From positions 3,642,501 to 3,706,500 of the forward strand of contig JAQISU010000123.1 of NCBI GenBank assembly GCA_029339505.1: 64,000 nt of DNA, written 5' to 3'. The DNA is from Unio delphinus (lineage: Eukaryota; Mollusca; Bivalvia; Unionida; Unionidae). The notes below the pieces were generated by a model. That model saw only the letters and a program-made list of their open reading frames with translations, did no database searches and had not been told where the DNA came from. The stretch's first letter is position 1; every line of letters begins with the position of its first letter. The translations under genes were made by a program, and so were the position numbers. Positions 26,901 to 41,600 of the stretch are shown piece by piece.

Positions 26901-29830
26901 AGCTAAATTGTAATACATAAACCAATTTGTACAAGTAATCGAATTAAGTAGTATAGTAAAATTGTAATAAATTAAACAATTTGAACAAAAAAGTGAACGA
27001 AGTAGTAAAGCTAAATTGTAATAATAAAACAAGTTGTGCAGTAAAGTGAGTGAATTAATTTAGCAATATTGTAATCAATTCAACAATTTGTACGAACAAT
27101 TGCATGAAGGAGTATAGCTATAATGGAATCAGTTCAACAGTTTGTACAAATAAGTGAATGAAGTAAATTAGTTTATTGAAATAAATTCAGCAGTTTGCAC
27201 AAAAGAGTGAATGAAGTGGTATAGCTGTATTGTTCTCAATGTAACAGTTCGTACCAAATGTGAAATGCGGTCTGGTAGCTAAATTAAATCAATTCAACAG
27301 TTTGTACAAAAATAGTGAATGAAGTAGTATAGCTAATTGAAAGAAATTCAAGAGTTTGTACCAAAAGTGAATGCAGTCTTATAGCTAATTTGTACAAGAA
27401 AGCAAATGAAATATTATAACTAAATTGTAATAAATAAAACAATTTGTACAAGAAAGCGTATGAAATAGTATAGATAACTTATAATAAATAAAACAATTTC
27501 TACAAGAAAGTGAATGACGTAGTATAGCTAAATGTAATAAATAAACAATTAGTACAAGATACTGCATGAAAGATTATAGCTATAATGTAATCAGTTCAAC
27601 AGTTTCCACACATGTAATCAAGAATTTAGTCAAGTTCCATATAAAAGCAGCGATTGTGGTATCCAAATGTAGCTTTTTGTTCCTATAAATATATGGATTA
27701 GAGTACCTATTTCATGTCCAGTATTACAATGGCATTAAAGTATTGTTACATTTCAGTGTGTAGTATCATTACTTTCATTAGAGTACCTATTCATGTCATT
27801 GTTCAGTATTACAATGGCATTAAAGCATGTGTTACATGTCAGTGTGCAGTATCATTATGGCATTAAAGTACCTATTTCATGTCACTGTTCAGTATTACAA
27901 TGGCATTAAAGCATGTGTTACATATCAGTGTGCAGTATCATTATGTAATTAGAGTACCTATTTCATGTCACTGTTCAGTATTACAATGCCATTAAAATGT
28001 TACATGTCAGTGAACAGTATCATTATGGCATTAAAGTACCTATTTCGTGTCACTCTCTATAGTAACATAAAGTTATTAAAGTCTCTATTTTGTGTCACTG
28101 ATCACATTGGCATTAAATTACATATCTTATGTCACTGTGTAGTATAACAATGACATTAAATACCTGTTGCATGTAGCTCAGTAAGCAAAACTCCGTTCGG
28201 CAAAATTTATCTCACACAGTTAAGATGAGACAAACTTTATTAGATCGAAATGCAGCTATTCATCACAAGCGGTAATGGATTTGGTGCAAAATAAAGCAAG
28301 AATCATGACAAAGACATGCTTACTTAGTCTGAAGCAAATGTTATGAACAATCATTCATACTTTTTAAGGAGTTAAACATGTATTTGCAAATTGGTAAAAT
28401 AAAAAAAAATCCAGTTGTACGTGAACGTTTTGTTGGCTCTTTAATGAGGACAAACGACAAATAATATCCTCTATAGGATTAACTAAAGCACGACAAAATA
28501 AAATAAAATATGATGAATTGAAATAATGGCAACAAATAATATGCTAACGACGTCAATTTCTTTTCGGTCAATACATAAACGTTCTGACTGAGTAAGTGAA
28601 GTTGAGACGTAAAAGGTATGTGACGTAGCTAAACGTTACCTTCTTCCAAACATACGAGTAAGAGATTATCTGTTCACAACGTCGCTGCAATCGCTGTATC
28701 AATTGTTGCTATTGTTGCTCAGTTTTCTTTGAACAGCAATGTTACCTCATGTTTAAAATTTACTTCTAGAGGTGTTTCTTTGAAACTTGGTACACAATGT
28801 GACATGCATAAGATGTCTAATTGGTTTTGTTTCCCTTTGGAAAATTTTCAACTATTCTTGTAATTAGCTCTTGCTTGGGTCTTGCTCCTTCGTGATGTCT
28901 TTTCAGCTCTTTAGTCTTTTCTAATCCATTTCAACAGCAAGTTTCATAACGGTCACCTTGGCACCTTTTACATATCTTCTAAACATTATTCCTTCTTCTG
29001 TAGTAAATAATTTATTTTCTGAGTCTTTAATTTATTCATAATTTCTTCAGGAAAGATTGTGCTTTTCGAATGTTACAAATCAATTCATTTATTTCAGTTT
29101 ACAAATGCGTTATAGATAATTTATTTTAGCTTTGGATTTGTATTTCTGACCGCTTGTATTTCTATGATCCCTGGTTGCCATTATATACTAGAAAGTAAAC
29201 ATTAGCTACACCATCGATCCTCAATACATGGGGACTGACACATGGCACAAACTGTAAACTTTGCGTCATACATGCAGATTGAAGCATGTGCTGTTATCCT
29301 GCAATTAAGCTCTGACAGTCGATTGTTATCCATGTCAAAATGCTTGTTAAGATTGCTGTCAGTGTAAATATTGTCAGGCGAAAGATATAAAATTTGAGAA
29401 GCGTTTTCAGCTTCATCGGCTTGATGAAAAGCGGCGAGACTAAAAAGGCAGCAAAGATTAAAGCAATCGGTGTCTTTACAACGGCGCATGAATGTGAAAT
29501 GAAGACAGGCATAAACGGACAGCTAAGGTTCTCAGGGATATCTGTGATACCAATGTAAGATCTGATATTGTACAGTGGTTAGAAGATACTAAACTAGTAG
29601 TTTTGTTGGAAGTGATAGTGAGGGTGGAGACTAGAATGAAGGGGCCTGTGAGAGGATATTGGCCACGTATCAGCTACTCATACATGAGTACAGTAGAATG
29701 GATGGAGGTCCAGGAATCTACCGGTGGAAATGAATGACGTCATTTTGAAGCGCGTACCTTTTGGCATGCCTTGGGAGTAATCGGGATACCAAGGCTGGAA
29801 AACAGGCTTAGGGCACATCACTAAGATTTG

Positions 29831-29897
<67 letters not shown>

Positions 29898-31039
29898 AAC
29901 ACAACTCGGTGCGAATTTATACTTTCTCAGTGAAATTCAGAAAAGTGATATGCCTGATATAAATTCATATCGGTAACCAAGAATTTACAAACCCTATGTT
30001 CCAAAATAAATTGCAGAACAAACATAATTTGTAAAGAACATTTGAGAGACTCACATTAACAATTTCTAAAGAAATTACAACTTAATATATGTGGCTGGGG
30101 TCTACATTTTTTGCCTTGCAATGTCTACATGATTTATTCCAAAGTCTATAATCACTTTACAATTCCAGTGAATAATACAAACAAATGATTCTTCTCCAAT
30201 GCTATCAAAACACAGTATGTGCTACACATGCAGACTGATATTAAGACAAGAACATATTATGTATTTATTTAAATCCCTGATCTATACGTTACAGTACCTC
30301 CCACATGATTTATGTCGCAACAGAACCCTCTTGAGTTATTCATCTAGTTGGAAATTACTCCAAACTTGTCAACAGGTTCAATATATGGAACATTAAAACA
30401 GGTAAATAATCTATGAATAACTCAATGCAGTCTATAGTCATGGACCAAAAGCTGTGGACCCATTATTGCGATAATTAACAACCAATCGTTACTCCAAAAT
30501 TACACTGAGAGTATTAACCTGTTTTATAACTTGTTTAATAGCAGAGTATACCTGTGTGCTGATTACAATGGATGCGAATAAGACAATATAGGTTGCACAT
30601 TCTTTCTCTTCAATAAAATAATTTAAACAAAACAGACGAGTAGATAAAAACAATAAAAGTGAGAGAAAAAATGTGTTAATTATTGCATAGCGTATTTACA
30701 AAAGAAATTGAGACAGCGATTGTGAGGTCTTCTTCGGCGGAGTCAACTCGCTGTCAAAGCGTATTTGCATTCAGTCACTCACTCCAAACAGGATTAGATA
30801 TCGTGTTAAGCGCAAATTTTATTGCAATCTCTGTTTGATCATGAGCGATACACTAATGTGGAAACGTGTTCAAATATTTAGCATTAGCCCATAAGGAATC
30901 CATACAAATCTAATTACACAGGATCAACAAGCATTTCGGGCGAAAACCAACTTTTGTAAAGAAACACTTTGCAAAATATTCTAGTAATAACTAAGTCATT
31001 CAAAATGTTTAATAATAAAGTAACTGATATGTAAAGCAC

Positions 31040-31119
<80 letters not shown>

Positions 31120-31162
31120 GAATACATTCTTGTTTTCACGTACCGTTTAAATCAGATATAAA

Positions 31163-31238
<76 letters not shown>

Positions 31239-32602
31239 AACAACGTAACTATCAATTTAAATGATAAATATTTCTGTTTTCTTTTATGTGAGAACGTTCC
31301 GGGCTCCACGACAGTTTCTGCACTTCCGTTATCTACTATAGAGCTTGGAAAGCAGACTAAAGTTAACGTAACTTTAAGTATCCCGAAGCCGGCATTCAAC
31401 TTGACTCTTGAGATTTATTCTACTGCAACAAATAGAGAGGTTGTCCCTACTCAGCTAGATGTCGCCGACGCAGGTGAGGCTTTCAGCCGTTTTCTTCAAT
31501 TTAGTGGCCTGAAAACAAATGGTTACACCTCCTGCAATCCGAATACAACTCTACTGTTGGAAATCCAAGAACTAGTGAACAAAGGTAAAGAAACACTAGC
31601 AACATCCACTCTGTTCCCACTTCAAGATTTTTTTCTTATTGATATTCGATTTGCCTGTCTTGATCGAAGTTTGATTTTTTAAGCCATGAGAGGTTTTTGA
31701 TATTTTGTTTCCTGGTAATTTTTTGTATATGACAAATACCTTTTGTGCTTTGCACGATAAATCAATAGAAGTAAGGAAATTTAGTAGTTTAATGTTATTT
31801 TGTCTGAGTTTATCGTGGCATAAATCTCTCAGTTGCCGACTCACACAGCAAATAATAAACTCAGGAAAATTTCAATACAAAATCCTTATAATTGCAATAC
31901 TTTATATTTTTCCTTTCTTTTTTTCTTCAATATCATATCAAATTTAGAGCTTTAATTAAACGTATGAATTCTTGTTGATGACGTCAGATATGTAGCTATC
32001 TATAAAACAGAGGATTCTCGATCTCTAACGTAATAGCTACGTCAGCATCAATAAACATTCTACCAATGGTAAACAATCTTAGGTTTCCAGCATTCCAAAA
32101 CATAGTCTTATCATTGCATCTAAATTGTCTAATGTGATATGAATTTAATGTTCAAAGCAAAGGATGCCTTGTTTTGTTTGACAAATCCGCGACTCGTGGG
32201 TTTGATGTTTTTATGAGTTAATTGTGATTGACCGAATCGTTACTGTCTAGACACGAGAGTAACCAAATTTCGTTTCTTTAAATCCAATTCTGTGTTTATT
32301 AAAAGTTTAGGCTACCTACAAAGTGCGTAGATAAATGAAATTTAGACTGATTATAGTGGTGGGAGGCTAATAGTTAAAAAGTGCTCACATCATAACTAAC
32401 ACAGTCGGCGTCTCACGTTTTAGTCCAATCGCCATAATGTTAGTATTTGAAGAACCCTCTCTCCTCTCAGTCGTGATTACCATTTACATATAATTTTAAT
32501 TTCATTTGTAACAAGCCACAGTGAAATTGTTGTATACCCAATGTTCTTCTTCTCAGGTTTTGAGTTTCTCAGCTTTGTTTCTTCAAATCTATTCAAAGAA
32601 AG

Positions 32603-32687
<85 letters not shown>

Positions 32688-35600
32688 GTATGTATTAAAT
32701 TTTCTGAATAAAATATAAACCCATCGTTTTTATTTCGTTGTAAACGAATGCAGTGTATATGCCGTACAGTTCGGTGTTTACATTCCTTTGCACGTGACTC
32801 TTTTTAGAAGTTAGTATAAAATAGTTCTCCGTACGGTTTATACAGGATTACACGCAACCTGCTCACTCAGCAGCGCAATTTGTTTATTTCTCATAACGAG
32901 TTCACCGGTCACTGTATCGTCAGATTTTGTTTCATTTTAGTGCATGCGTACCTATTACGATCCGTATCATCTTAATAGACTGGATCACCTAATTCCGTCT
33001 GTTGTGGCATACTCTGAAAGATGAATGCCCCAGCTAATATGTCCTGGTTTTCGTCATCGTGATCTCCGGCAAATACTATCAATGATTGAGTCTCTGGCTA
33101 TTTATTATCATATACGTGCGCGTTTCAAAAGTGTAATTGGGAGTTTGCCAGTCGACGAGAAGATCGCGTCTAACATCCCAATGTGAGCCTTGACCATACT
33201 GGTCATTAAGATTAATTATACCTCGTTGAATTTTATGTGGTCGATCAGTCTAAGACGCAGTCCCTTGATAGATCCTGCCAATCTAATACCGCGTTTCGTC
33301 TTTCTGTTTTTATTACCACGTCAATTGTTCGACATTAGTGGTATTCCTGCAAGAAATGGAAATATTCTACCAGTATTCACTATATCAACGATTACAGCTT
33401 CATAATAGATCAAATTTAACTCCGATCTTCTTATCCCGGGTATCAGTGGCATGTTTGATTTGTCAGACTGCGAGAGTATTGAATAATACCACCGCTCAAC
33501 TGTACGTGATTGAGCAATACAAGTTGTCTGAGATATTTCGACAACGCAGGCTGTAGCTTTTTAATCTGACGTGGTGTTAGCCTCGCATAGATGTGTATCT
33601 ACGACAGTATTTGAAACGCCACTAATTCAATTAGCGGCCATGCACGACCAACCGGTAATCAGCTACATCAACAGCAACAGCCGTAAGTACGCTAATGCGA
33701 TTTGGAAAATACATATCAACGATAGATTGTCTAAATAAATTTAGATAGTACATAGACAAGTTGTAGATTTTATGCAACGTCGTGCTATTTATAACCTGGT
33801 TTTCATATTAATCAATGATACGTTCGTGTAACGTTCTTCTTGATGTCCGTTTATTCTCATCGTTACTTCGTTGATTCCTAGGGGGTGCAACACTCTAAGT
33901 TCCCTGTCTGTGAGTTTAACCGTCGTGTATCTTGACACACCATAAACACATGTCTGGATGCTAATAATCCATGCTGACACGAGATCTGCTATGTAAATAA
34001 TCCAGTTGCAGTCCTTCTGACCTCGTTGCTTGCCATTAACAGCCACGACAACATTGATTTGCATCCGTTCTACAGAAGTCAAGTAACCACTGTTTTTTTA
34101 GAGTCGTGGGCATCCTCAGCGACATTTTTATCAGCTCGACTCGACTGTGATGTATATCGGTTGCATTGTCGGCCACACCCCTGCCATATACTATATTCCT
34201 TCGTCATCGGTGACACGTCAAACAAATTCAACTGTGTGTTTGGCTCCAAATATGACTTTGCGACCCCCCACTGTACCCATATATATGTGACAACAGTATG
34301 ACACATGACACATACCATCGGTCTTAACTTGACCTCGACGTAACGCAAATCTTAAGTTTAGTGGTTAATTACCACCATGTACGACCTATCAGACAGAAGC
34401 GTCAGTGTTATTATCAACGGTTATGTGCCTTTGAATATTGTGCAGATAATCATCAAATGCGTTTTTGGGCGTATCCTGGACGAAAATCATTGATTGTTGT
34501 ACAGATCGCGAATAATCATCAGAAAAAGGTGAAAGATCAATGGTCATCGTTAAGGCATCAACGTTGTTGTTATATCGATGGTTTTCCGTCGATTAAATAT
34601 CGGGTTCCGTAGAACAACTCCAGGACAATGTTGTTACAAACCACTACGTTTGATCGACGTATAAAAATTGCCGTCGAATTTTTATTAGTCTGCCTTCTGT
34701 CTCATGACACGTCTTCTGCACCGATGCGTCCATGTCAAATGCGGGATCTGATAACCGCTTGAACATTATATTGTTATCTGTACCCGATATTAGATTAGAT
34801 GCACTGTTTTGCTCGTTTAGCACCACTTGTTGGCTCGTGGATTTGCTAGCGAATTGCTGGTATGTGAACACTCCACGCTGATCAGTACTCTGTCAACGTT
34901 ATCGACAAGTTCATGGATAAAGTGGTCAATAAATATTCGGTCTATTATTGTTTGGTATTTAACAATTGGCAGATCGCTGTTGGAACGTTTACGTGGTGTC
35001 CTTGGTATGTGTGCTTGTCCGTTGACTAATTGGTCTAAATAACTATCAGCGTCAACGAAGACTTCTTGTGTCTGCTGTCTTCTGATGCAATTGTTTTAAC
35101 CACATCTCTGACGCGTATAAAATTAAAGAATCACATACATGCAATAGTTGGTATGTGGTCGGTGTAGTACACGCACATATAAGTTTATTTAACAATCTGA
35201 ACGTAAAGCAGACGGATGTGATATCCAGCTGCTTTTGGTTGACCGCCAGAGACTCCATGGGTGAATTATCCTGGTAAGAAACACCTTCTTGAAATCAGAC
35301 TCGATATCATTCATGACTCCCAAACATACCGAATTCTGGTGAAATACCAGTTAACAAAATTGCTCGCGCATGCTACATAAAAGCAAGGACATGTCATTGA
35401 TATTAAATTAATTCTTGCTCTTGGGCCGATCTAGAATGAAAACTTGGAAGAGTCCATGTCACATTCTGGTGAAATCCATGATGAAAGGTACAACGCTGGT
35501 AGGAGGTTACTTAATCGCTAAGTAATCAATAATGAAATAGATTATTAAAACCTTGGTAAGGGGCATCAACTACCAACGAACTCGTGAGTGCCATGTGTCC

Positions 35601-38600
35601 AACGTTATGTTGACGCAGATTGGCTAGTTCGATGGCCAATGTGGAAAATTAATATACGTCTACATAAACAATTTAGAGCCGATGGCTTGATATTGAAACT
35701 CCCAACGGTTTTCATCGGGCAGATATTCGCAATTTACAAAGTACACCAGACACATACTAATACACATTTATGGTAATCCATGTTGCAAGCAGATACAAAA
35801 CAGAAGAACTGCTATAAACTAAAACGGCTCGTGAAGTCGTTAATGAAAAAGTCAGATTTTGAAAACACTATAATAATACATCATGATCAGGCAATCGTCG
35901 ACCTATTTAATCGAACTTTAACCTAGAGATTGTTTGGACATCAATTTGATAGGGAACTATTGATGTAATCTGCATGAAACAATTCACACGTTCAGTTTCA
36001 ATGAAAACTAACGACAGAATACAAACGAAACTCGTGCAGGCTCAGAAACACCACATCTCACAAGAATCAATGCTGGGCAGCAAACGTAAAGGTCAGGTAT
36101 TTATTTGAACAAGTGAACTGGAAGGTGATAAAAAAAAAGCAAACGATCCAGTCAGGAGTTTCAACACTCACAAGAGTATAAGGGTTCTAGCGTGGCTTGA
36201 TCCACAGGTAAGCACGCAATTTACAAATTAGATTCGTCAGCTTCTGAATGCGGATTTGCCTACTAACAAATACAGGTAATTCATAACGATCAGCGCTAAC
36301 ACCAGCATGGGTGTTATAGCTTTGATTTAAAAGCACTTCTGCGTCATTTTCATTGAAGACATGTTAATACAACGTTCGTGTGAACATGATTGAACTGACT
36401 GCCAGTTCCGTCCATGGTAATTTTGTTGAAACGTAACTGTGATGTATTATTATTCATATTAATATCGCTCACTATTCCATCGAGTGATGATATCAGTCAG
36501 TAGAGATTAATGTCCTTAGAGTGAGGATGAAATCTTCACGTTACCATTCTCTATACTGTTTTTGTATATGATTTAACAGACAGAACATTTCAAACATGTT
36601 CTGCAGTAAATTGTCTAGAGTCGCAGGTAGATATTTCCATAACATGTATGTACTGCATTGAGCAATGTGATTTTTTTTAGCGTTGTTTCGGCGACATAAT
36701 ATAATCTGCGTCGATGTCAAATTCTCGTCGAACTCTTTAATTTAAAGCAGTTGCTGTTATTCTCAGTGATAAATCAATGACACTCGAAGGTGGTGCTGAA
36801 AAATGCGAGTTATTGATGCACCAATAGAAAATCTGTAATTGGAAATCCTTCGGATTTCAACGATAATTAGATTATCACTATCAAAATAAAATGTTGTATA
36901 ATCATGTTAATGTCACCCTGACACCTGGTCAGGTAACCAAAACTTCAATCGAAAAATTCTACTGCGTGTGGTACAACGATAACGCTTAAAAAACAACAAA
37001 TAACAGGTGGATCAAATAAATTATCGCTGACGAAAACTCAGATTAATCATTTCGATAAAGCATTAAAAGCTGGTACAGGAATTAAATTGACCTTTTCACA
37101 AGCTGCGATCGGTGAAATGATTAAAACCGGTAGTATATTCTCGTTGTTAGCTGCAATTCCAGCGTTGATTGCAGCAGCGGCCCCAGCGGTGGCTGAAGCA
37201 GCGGCACTAGGAGCTATTGGTACCGCGGCAGGGCTTGCAGTTAAAAAAGCAACCGATGGATCAGTTCGCGCTAGATACAAAAAAGGGAAAGGGATTCAGA
37301 TTACCGGGAAGTCGGTTCACAAGGCATTACAGACCCGGATAAATTCTGTGGCTGAACAATCTTTGATTGAAAATCCTATGGATTTTCCAATGTCCAATTT
37401 TGACCTAGCTGACGCAGTAAAGAAACTCCCAATAAAACATTTCAGAGGTGTATTCATGAAAGATCAATTACCAGCACAACCACAAATACCAGAAACTGGT
37501 ATAATTAATCTAGATGACAACACTGGACCTGGAACTCATTGGGTTTGTTACGCAATATATCCACGTTGTATCGTTTATTTTGATTCATATGGATTACAAC
37601 CCGCGATGGAATTTGTCAAATATATATCCAAATTTTCAAAAATCCCAATTTGGTATTCAACGTTACCACCGCAGACATTAACAGATCCTCCGATATGTGG
37701 ACGAGAGGTTCTTAACGCATTGACAGCTATCTCGACGAGTTCTAAATTACCTCACAAAACCATCCACGAGTACACGATGAGCAATCAAAAGATTTTTAAA
37801 TCAAAGATTTTAAAAATCACTTAAAGGGGAAATATACAATATAACATGGCAGATATTTTTGGGAGATCAGCATCACGTCCTTCTGCAGAAGGAGTTACTG
37901 TCGGACAGGTAAAAAAAAATGATCAGGAGAGCTATCGCATCGATAGCAAAATTAGATGAATTAAAAAAATTACAGGATCAAATAAATGCTTTTTCAAGTT
38001 CACAAAAATCCGTCGGTGACAACGTCACTGATATGAAAAAACTACGTGACGAATATAACGATCACATAACTAAATTTACTCAACTTCAGCAGGATATAAT
38101 TGATTCCATTAAAACTCCCATAAATAATTTCTTTGGTGTTCCCCGTGTATACGATGATTTAAATATCGCACAAGTAAAAGCCACCGTCGACAATTTGCCA
38201 AAATTACGAACTGAGTTTGATTTTCATCTCGGTCAATTTAATAATTTACGTAAAAATTTTAGAAAAACCGATATAAAACCTGATGACATTAAAACAACTC
38301 TGGAAAGTATCACCACGGATCAACAAAAATCCACTGATGATATAACCTAAATTTATAATCGATTAAGAGTTGGCAGCGAAGATATATCAATTTCAGATCA
38401 CATGGCGATTATTAAAAAATCCATCGATGATCTTAAAACATTTAACGATGCCATTAAAGATGATTTACCGAGGATGATAGCAATCATTGAAAAAACAAAA
38501 ATTCCTCATGCGAAAACCAACAACGTAGTATACACGATTCAATACGGATCATTTGCGTGGACACCATCCACTAATACGCTAAGTATCACTGCAACCGTCA

Positions 38601-41600
38601 AGGGTATTTATCGATTAACACTAGTAACGCCGACTCAGTTTAATATATCATCGTTGAGTTCATCTGGGGTCAACAATACGATATCAACGATCATCGACAC
38701 GGATACAACTGAACAATTTACAATAACCTCCACTGATAATAATCTAGCTAGGGTTTCAATGTCGTGGTATGTTGAATTCGTAGCGGATTTAAGTAAACAA
38801 CTAAACTGAAAACTATAATTAGAAAACCCAAAAGATTTTCAATAATGACTTCGTCATCAATGACTTCATCAGTGTTTCAATATCGTTATGATACCGTCAA
38901 AGAGTTTCAGAGTAAACTATAAGCGCTGATTGAAACATACCGTATAAAAAAGAAAAAATATCAACGAAGAATTTCCATCTTTGACGTATCCGTGTACTCG
39001 GTGACTGGTGTTATTGCCGGCGCTGGAATAATACTATCTTCGGTTACAATGGTTGCCCCGGTTGTCATTCCAATTTGGCGGCAACAATCGCGGGAGTATT
39101 TACCGGAGTAACAAAAAAAAATATCGTGTTCCCAATGTAAATTACACGATTACACGGTTAAACTTGTTATTGTGTCAAACGTGTATTCGGAATTGTCGAT
39201 GCTGATTTCAAGCTCCATGACGACGAAATAATAACAGATAGCGAATTCTCGAAGATGGTTCGGTTGTATGATTCAACGATATCAAAATTGGAAAACAATT
39301 TCAATAATGACAATTATAATAACAATGTCACAAGAACTGCTTCAACGAATAGCAGAAAATACAACTACGTCAAAGACAAAGTTGATATCGCTGGTAACGA
39401 AAGTACCAGAGTTTAGTGTTGAATTTAATCCTCCGCTGGCAGCATCTGAGATAGCGTTAACGCAATTAAGATGCTTTTACAGTTGGCCTAATGTGCGATC
39501 AGAACCATTTAATGGTAAACTCCCCAACAACAGTTTTACATTTTTATGGAAAAAACCGTGTACAACCGAACCAGAAACGCATACTATACATTTACTCACC
39601 GGAGCATACGACATCGAAGATATCAACAACGTAAGGATAGAATCCATTGAAGCAATCACAGGAAAAAATACCATTGACGTCCCAATTGAAATAAAAGGAC
39701 ATGAACCATTGCTGTCAACGGTCATCGAGATAAATTCACCCGATTACTCCGTGGATATATACAACAGCTCAATTAGAATCTTATTAGGGTATCCTGAGTA
39801 TATTCCAGACACCGTTGACATAAAAGATCTACCACGCGAGCCACTAAAATCCGATTTTATTTCAACGAAGGAGGATTATCACGATTATGATATTATTTTA
39901 ATTCCAGGTATTTTTCGAATAATACAGTATTGGAAAAATATTCATTCAATAACAGAGACTGGCCCTACCGGTGTTGGTGATTCTACCGGTGTTAGAACTG
40001 TTAAACCAGATGAATCAATTATGACTCAATTGTTCACATCGGTAAATAATGATTTTAATCGATTTCTAGGTGATTTAATAACAGCAATAAGTACAATTCC
40101 ACCTAACCGTGACGACTTTATCAAGTACATGGAAGTATGTAATAAAATTAGATCCAAGATTGAAGCGCATAATCAGAGCGCTATGCGAATTATACTAGGT
40201 AATTCTATATGGAAAACAGAATTTATGACAAAATATAAAATCCGTGAGGAGGATATACCTGGTTTTAAATTCCCTGGATATAAGGTACCATGGATGCGAG
40301 GTAAACTCAGCGATACTATTGATGAATTCTTTCCAACGGTTTACAAAGCGTGGCTGGATAATCTTCCTGCGGTTCATTTCCAGTTACCTGAACCTAAAAA
40401 ATCTGATTTCTTCGATGATAAATTACCCGCTGTTGATCCTAAGTACAATTACAATTTTGACATTAGTTTTCTACGACCTCAAGATATTTATCAAAAATAT
40501 TCATATGATGTCTACGACGGAACCGAAACTGATACACTTAGACGTTGGCGATTTGCTCTTAGCGATCAAGGTGTATTTGTGATCACAGAGAAAAGTTTGG
40601 TTGGAATCTTCAACTCGATGAAACAATTATTCCAAACAAAACTAAACCAACTTTGAGATTATCTACAACGATCTCATTTACTCGATTTAACAACTCAACG
40701 TGATACAATCAAGCAACAACAACAACTATATCAAATTATCGCTGATATGAACTACCTCAATGATAGATTACTCTCTCTCGTGTACGAAGATAAATCTCCG
40801 ATGAGAGAAAAGTTCAAAAAAGTATTTTCACGCACCAATGACAATTTACCATTTATGATGGATGGATGTACCAGCAATGAAATTGTCACTGAAGAAACTC
40901 ATTGATGAATTGTTTCCACAGATTCACGCGTTATGGTTTAAAATAAATCCTCCCGTGGAAATTCTAACGTCGACAAATTCAATGTACCGCAATAACAAAC
41001 ACAGATCACCTGGCAATGTTCATATTATTTGTGATGTAGTGTTAGGAAGTTACGCTGTCGATGTTTCAAGATCAGATAATGCAGATCTTGGATATATCCT
41101 ATATACGTTTTCCCCAAACGTTTCCCCAGGAAGTCTCATCGTGTTGAATCCACCTCCTTTAACCTACTTAGAAACCACTCATAGACTCATAACAAGGATG
41201 AATTTGAGAATAACCGACCAGGATATTTCCTTGATTGATCTCCGAGGGGAAAAATTACAAATGACGTTAGATGTGAAATCGTAAATTGCTTTGCAATTTC
41301 AAATGATTTTCATCGTGAATGGAAATTGCAAAGAAATTTCACTTTCAGATTTTCCAAAGACTTTCGTCGTGAAAATCCCTTCAGGATTTCAATAAGTAAA
41401 TTATAAATCAATTATTTTTGATGATTTTGACTGATTTTTGATGATTTTTTTAATGTATATTTCACTGATTTTGATGCATTTTTGATGCATTTCTACTGCA
41501 TTCAGTTGAAAATTTCAAAGAAATTTTACGGTCAAATGGTCGATTTTGTATGGGATTTTCCATAGGGAAAAGCTGTTACGGTGAAAATCTCAAAGACAGT

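Noticed and set aside
29202..29512. Two overlapping minus-strand open frames, one hydrophobic
   Set aside because: No motif, no splice context fitting the host gene and no repeat elsewhere; likely chance.
34361..34612. Plus-strand ORF in the relic region
   Set aside because: Lies opposite protein-like minus-strand segments and has no recognisable motif.
39477..39725. Minus-strand ORF opposite the large virion-type gene
   Set aside because: Shadow of the conserved plus-strand frame.
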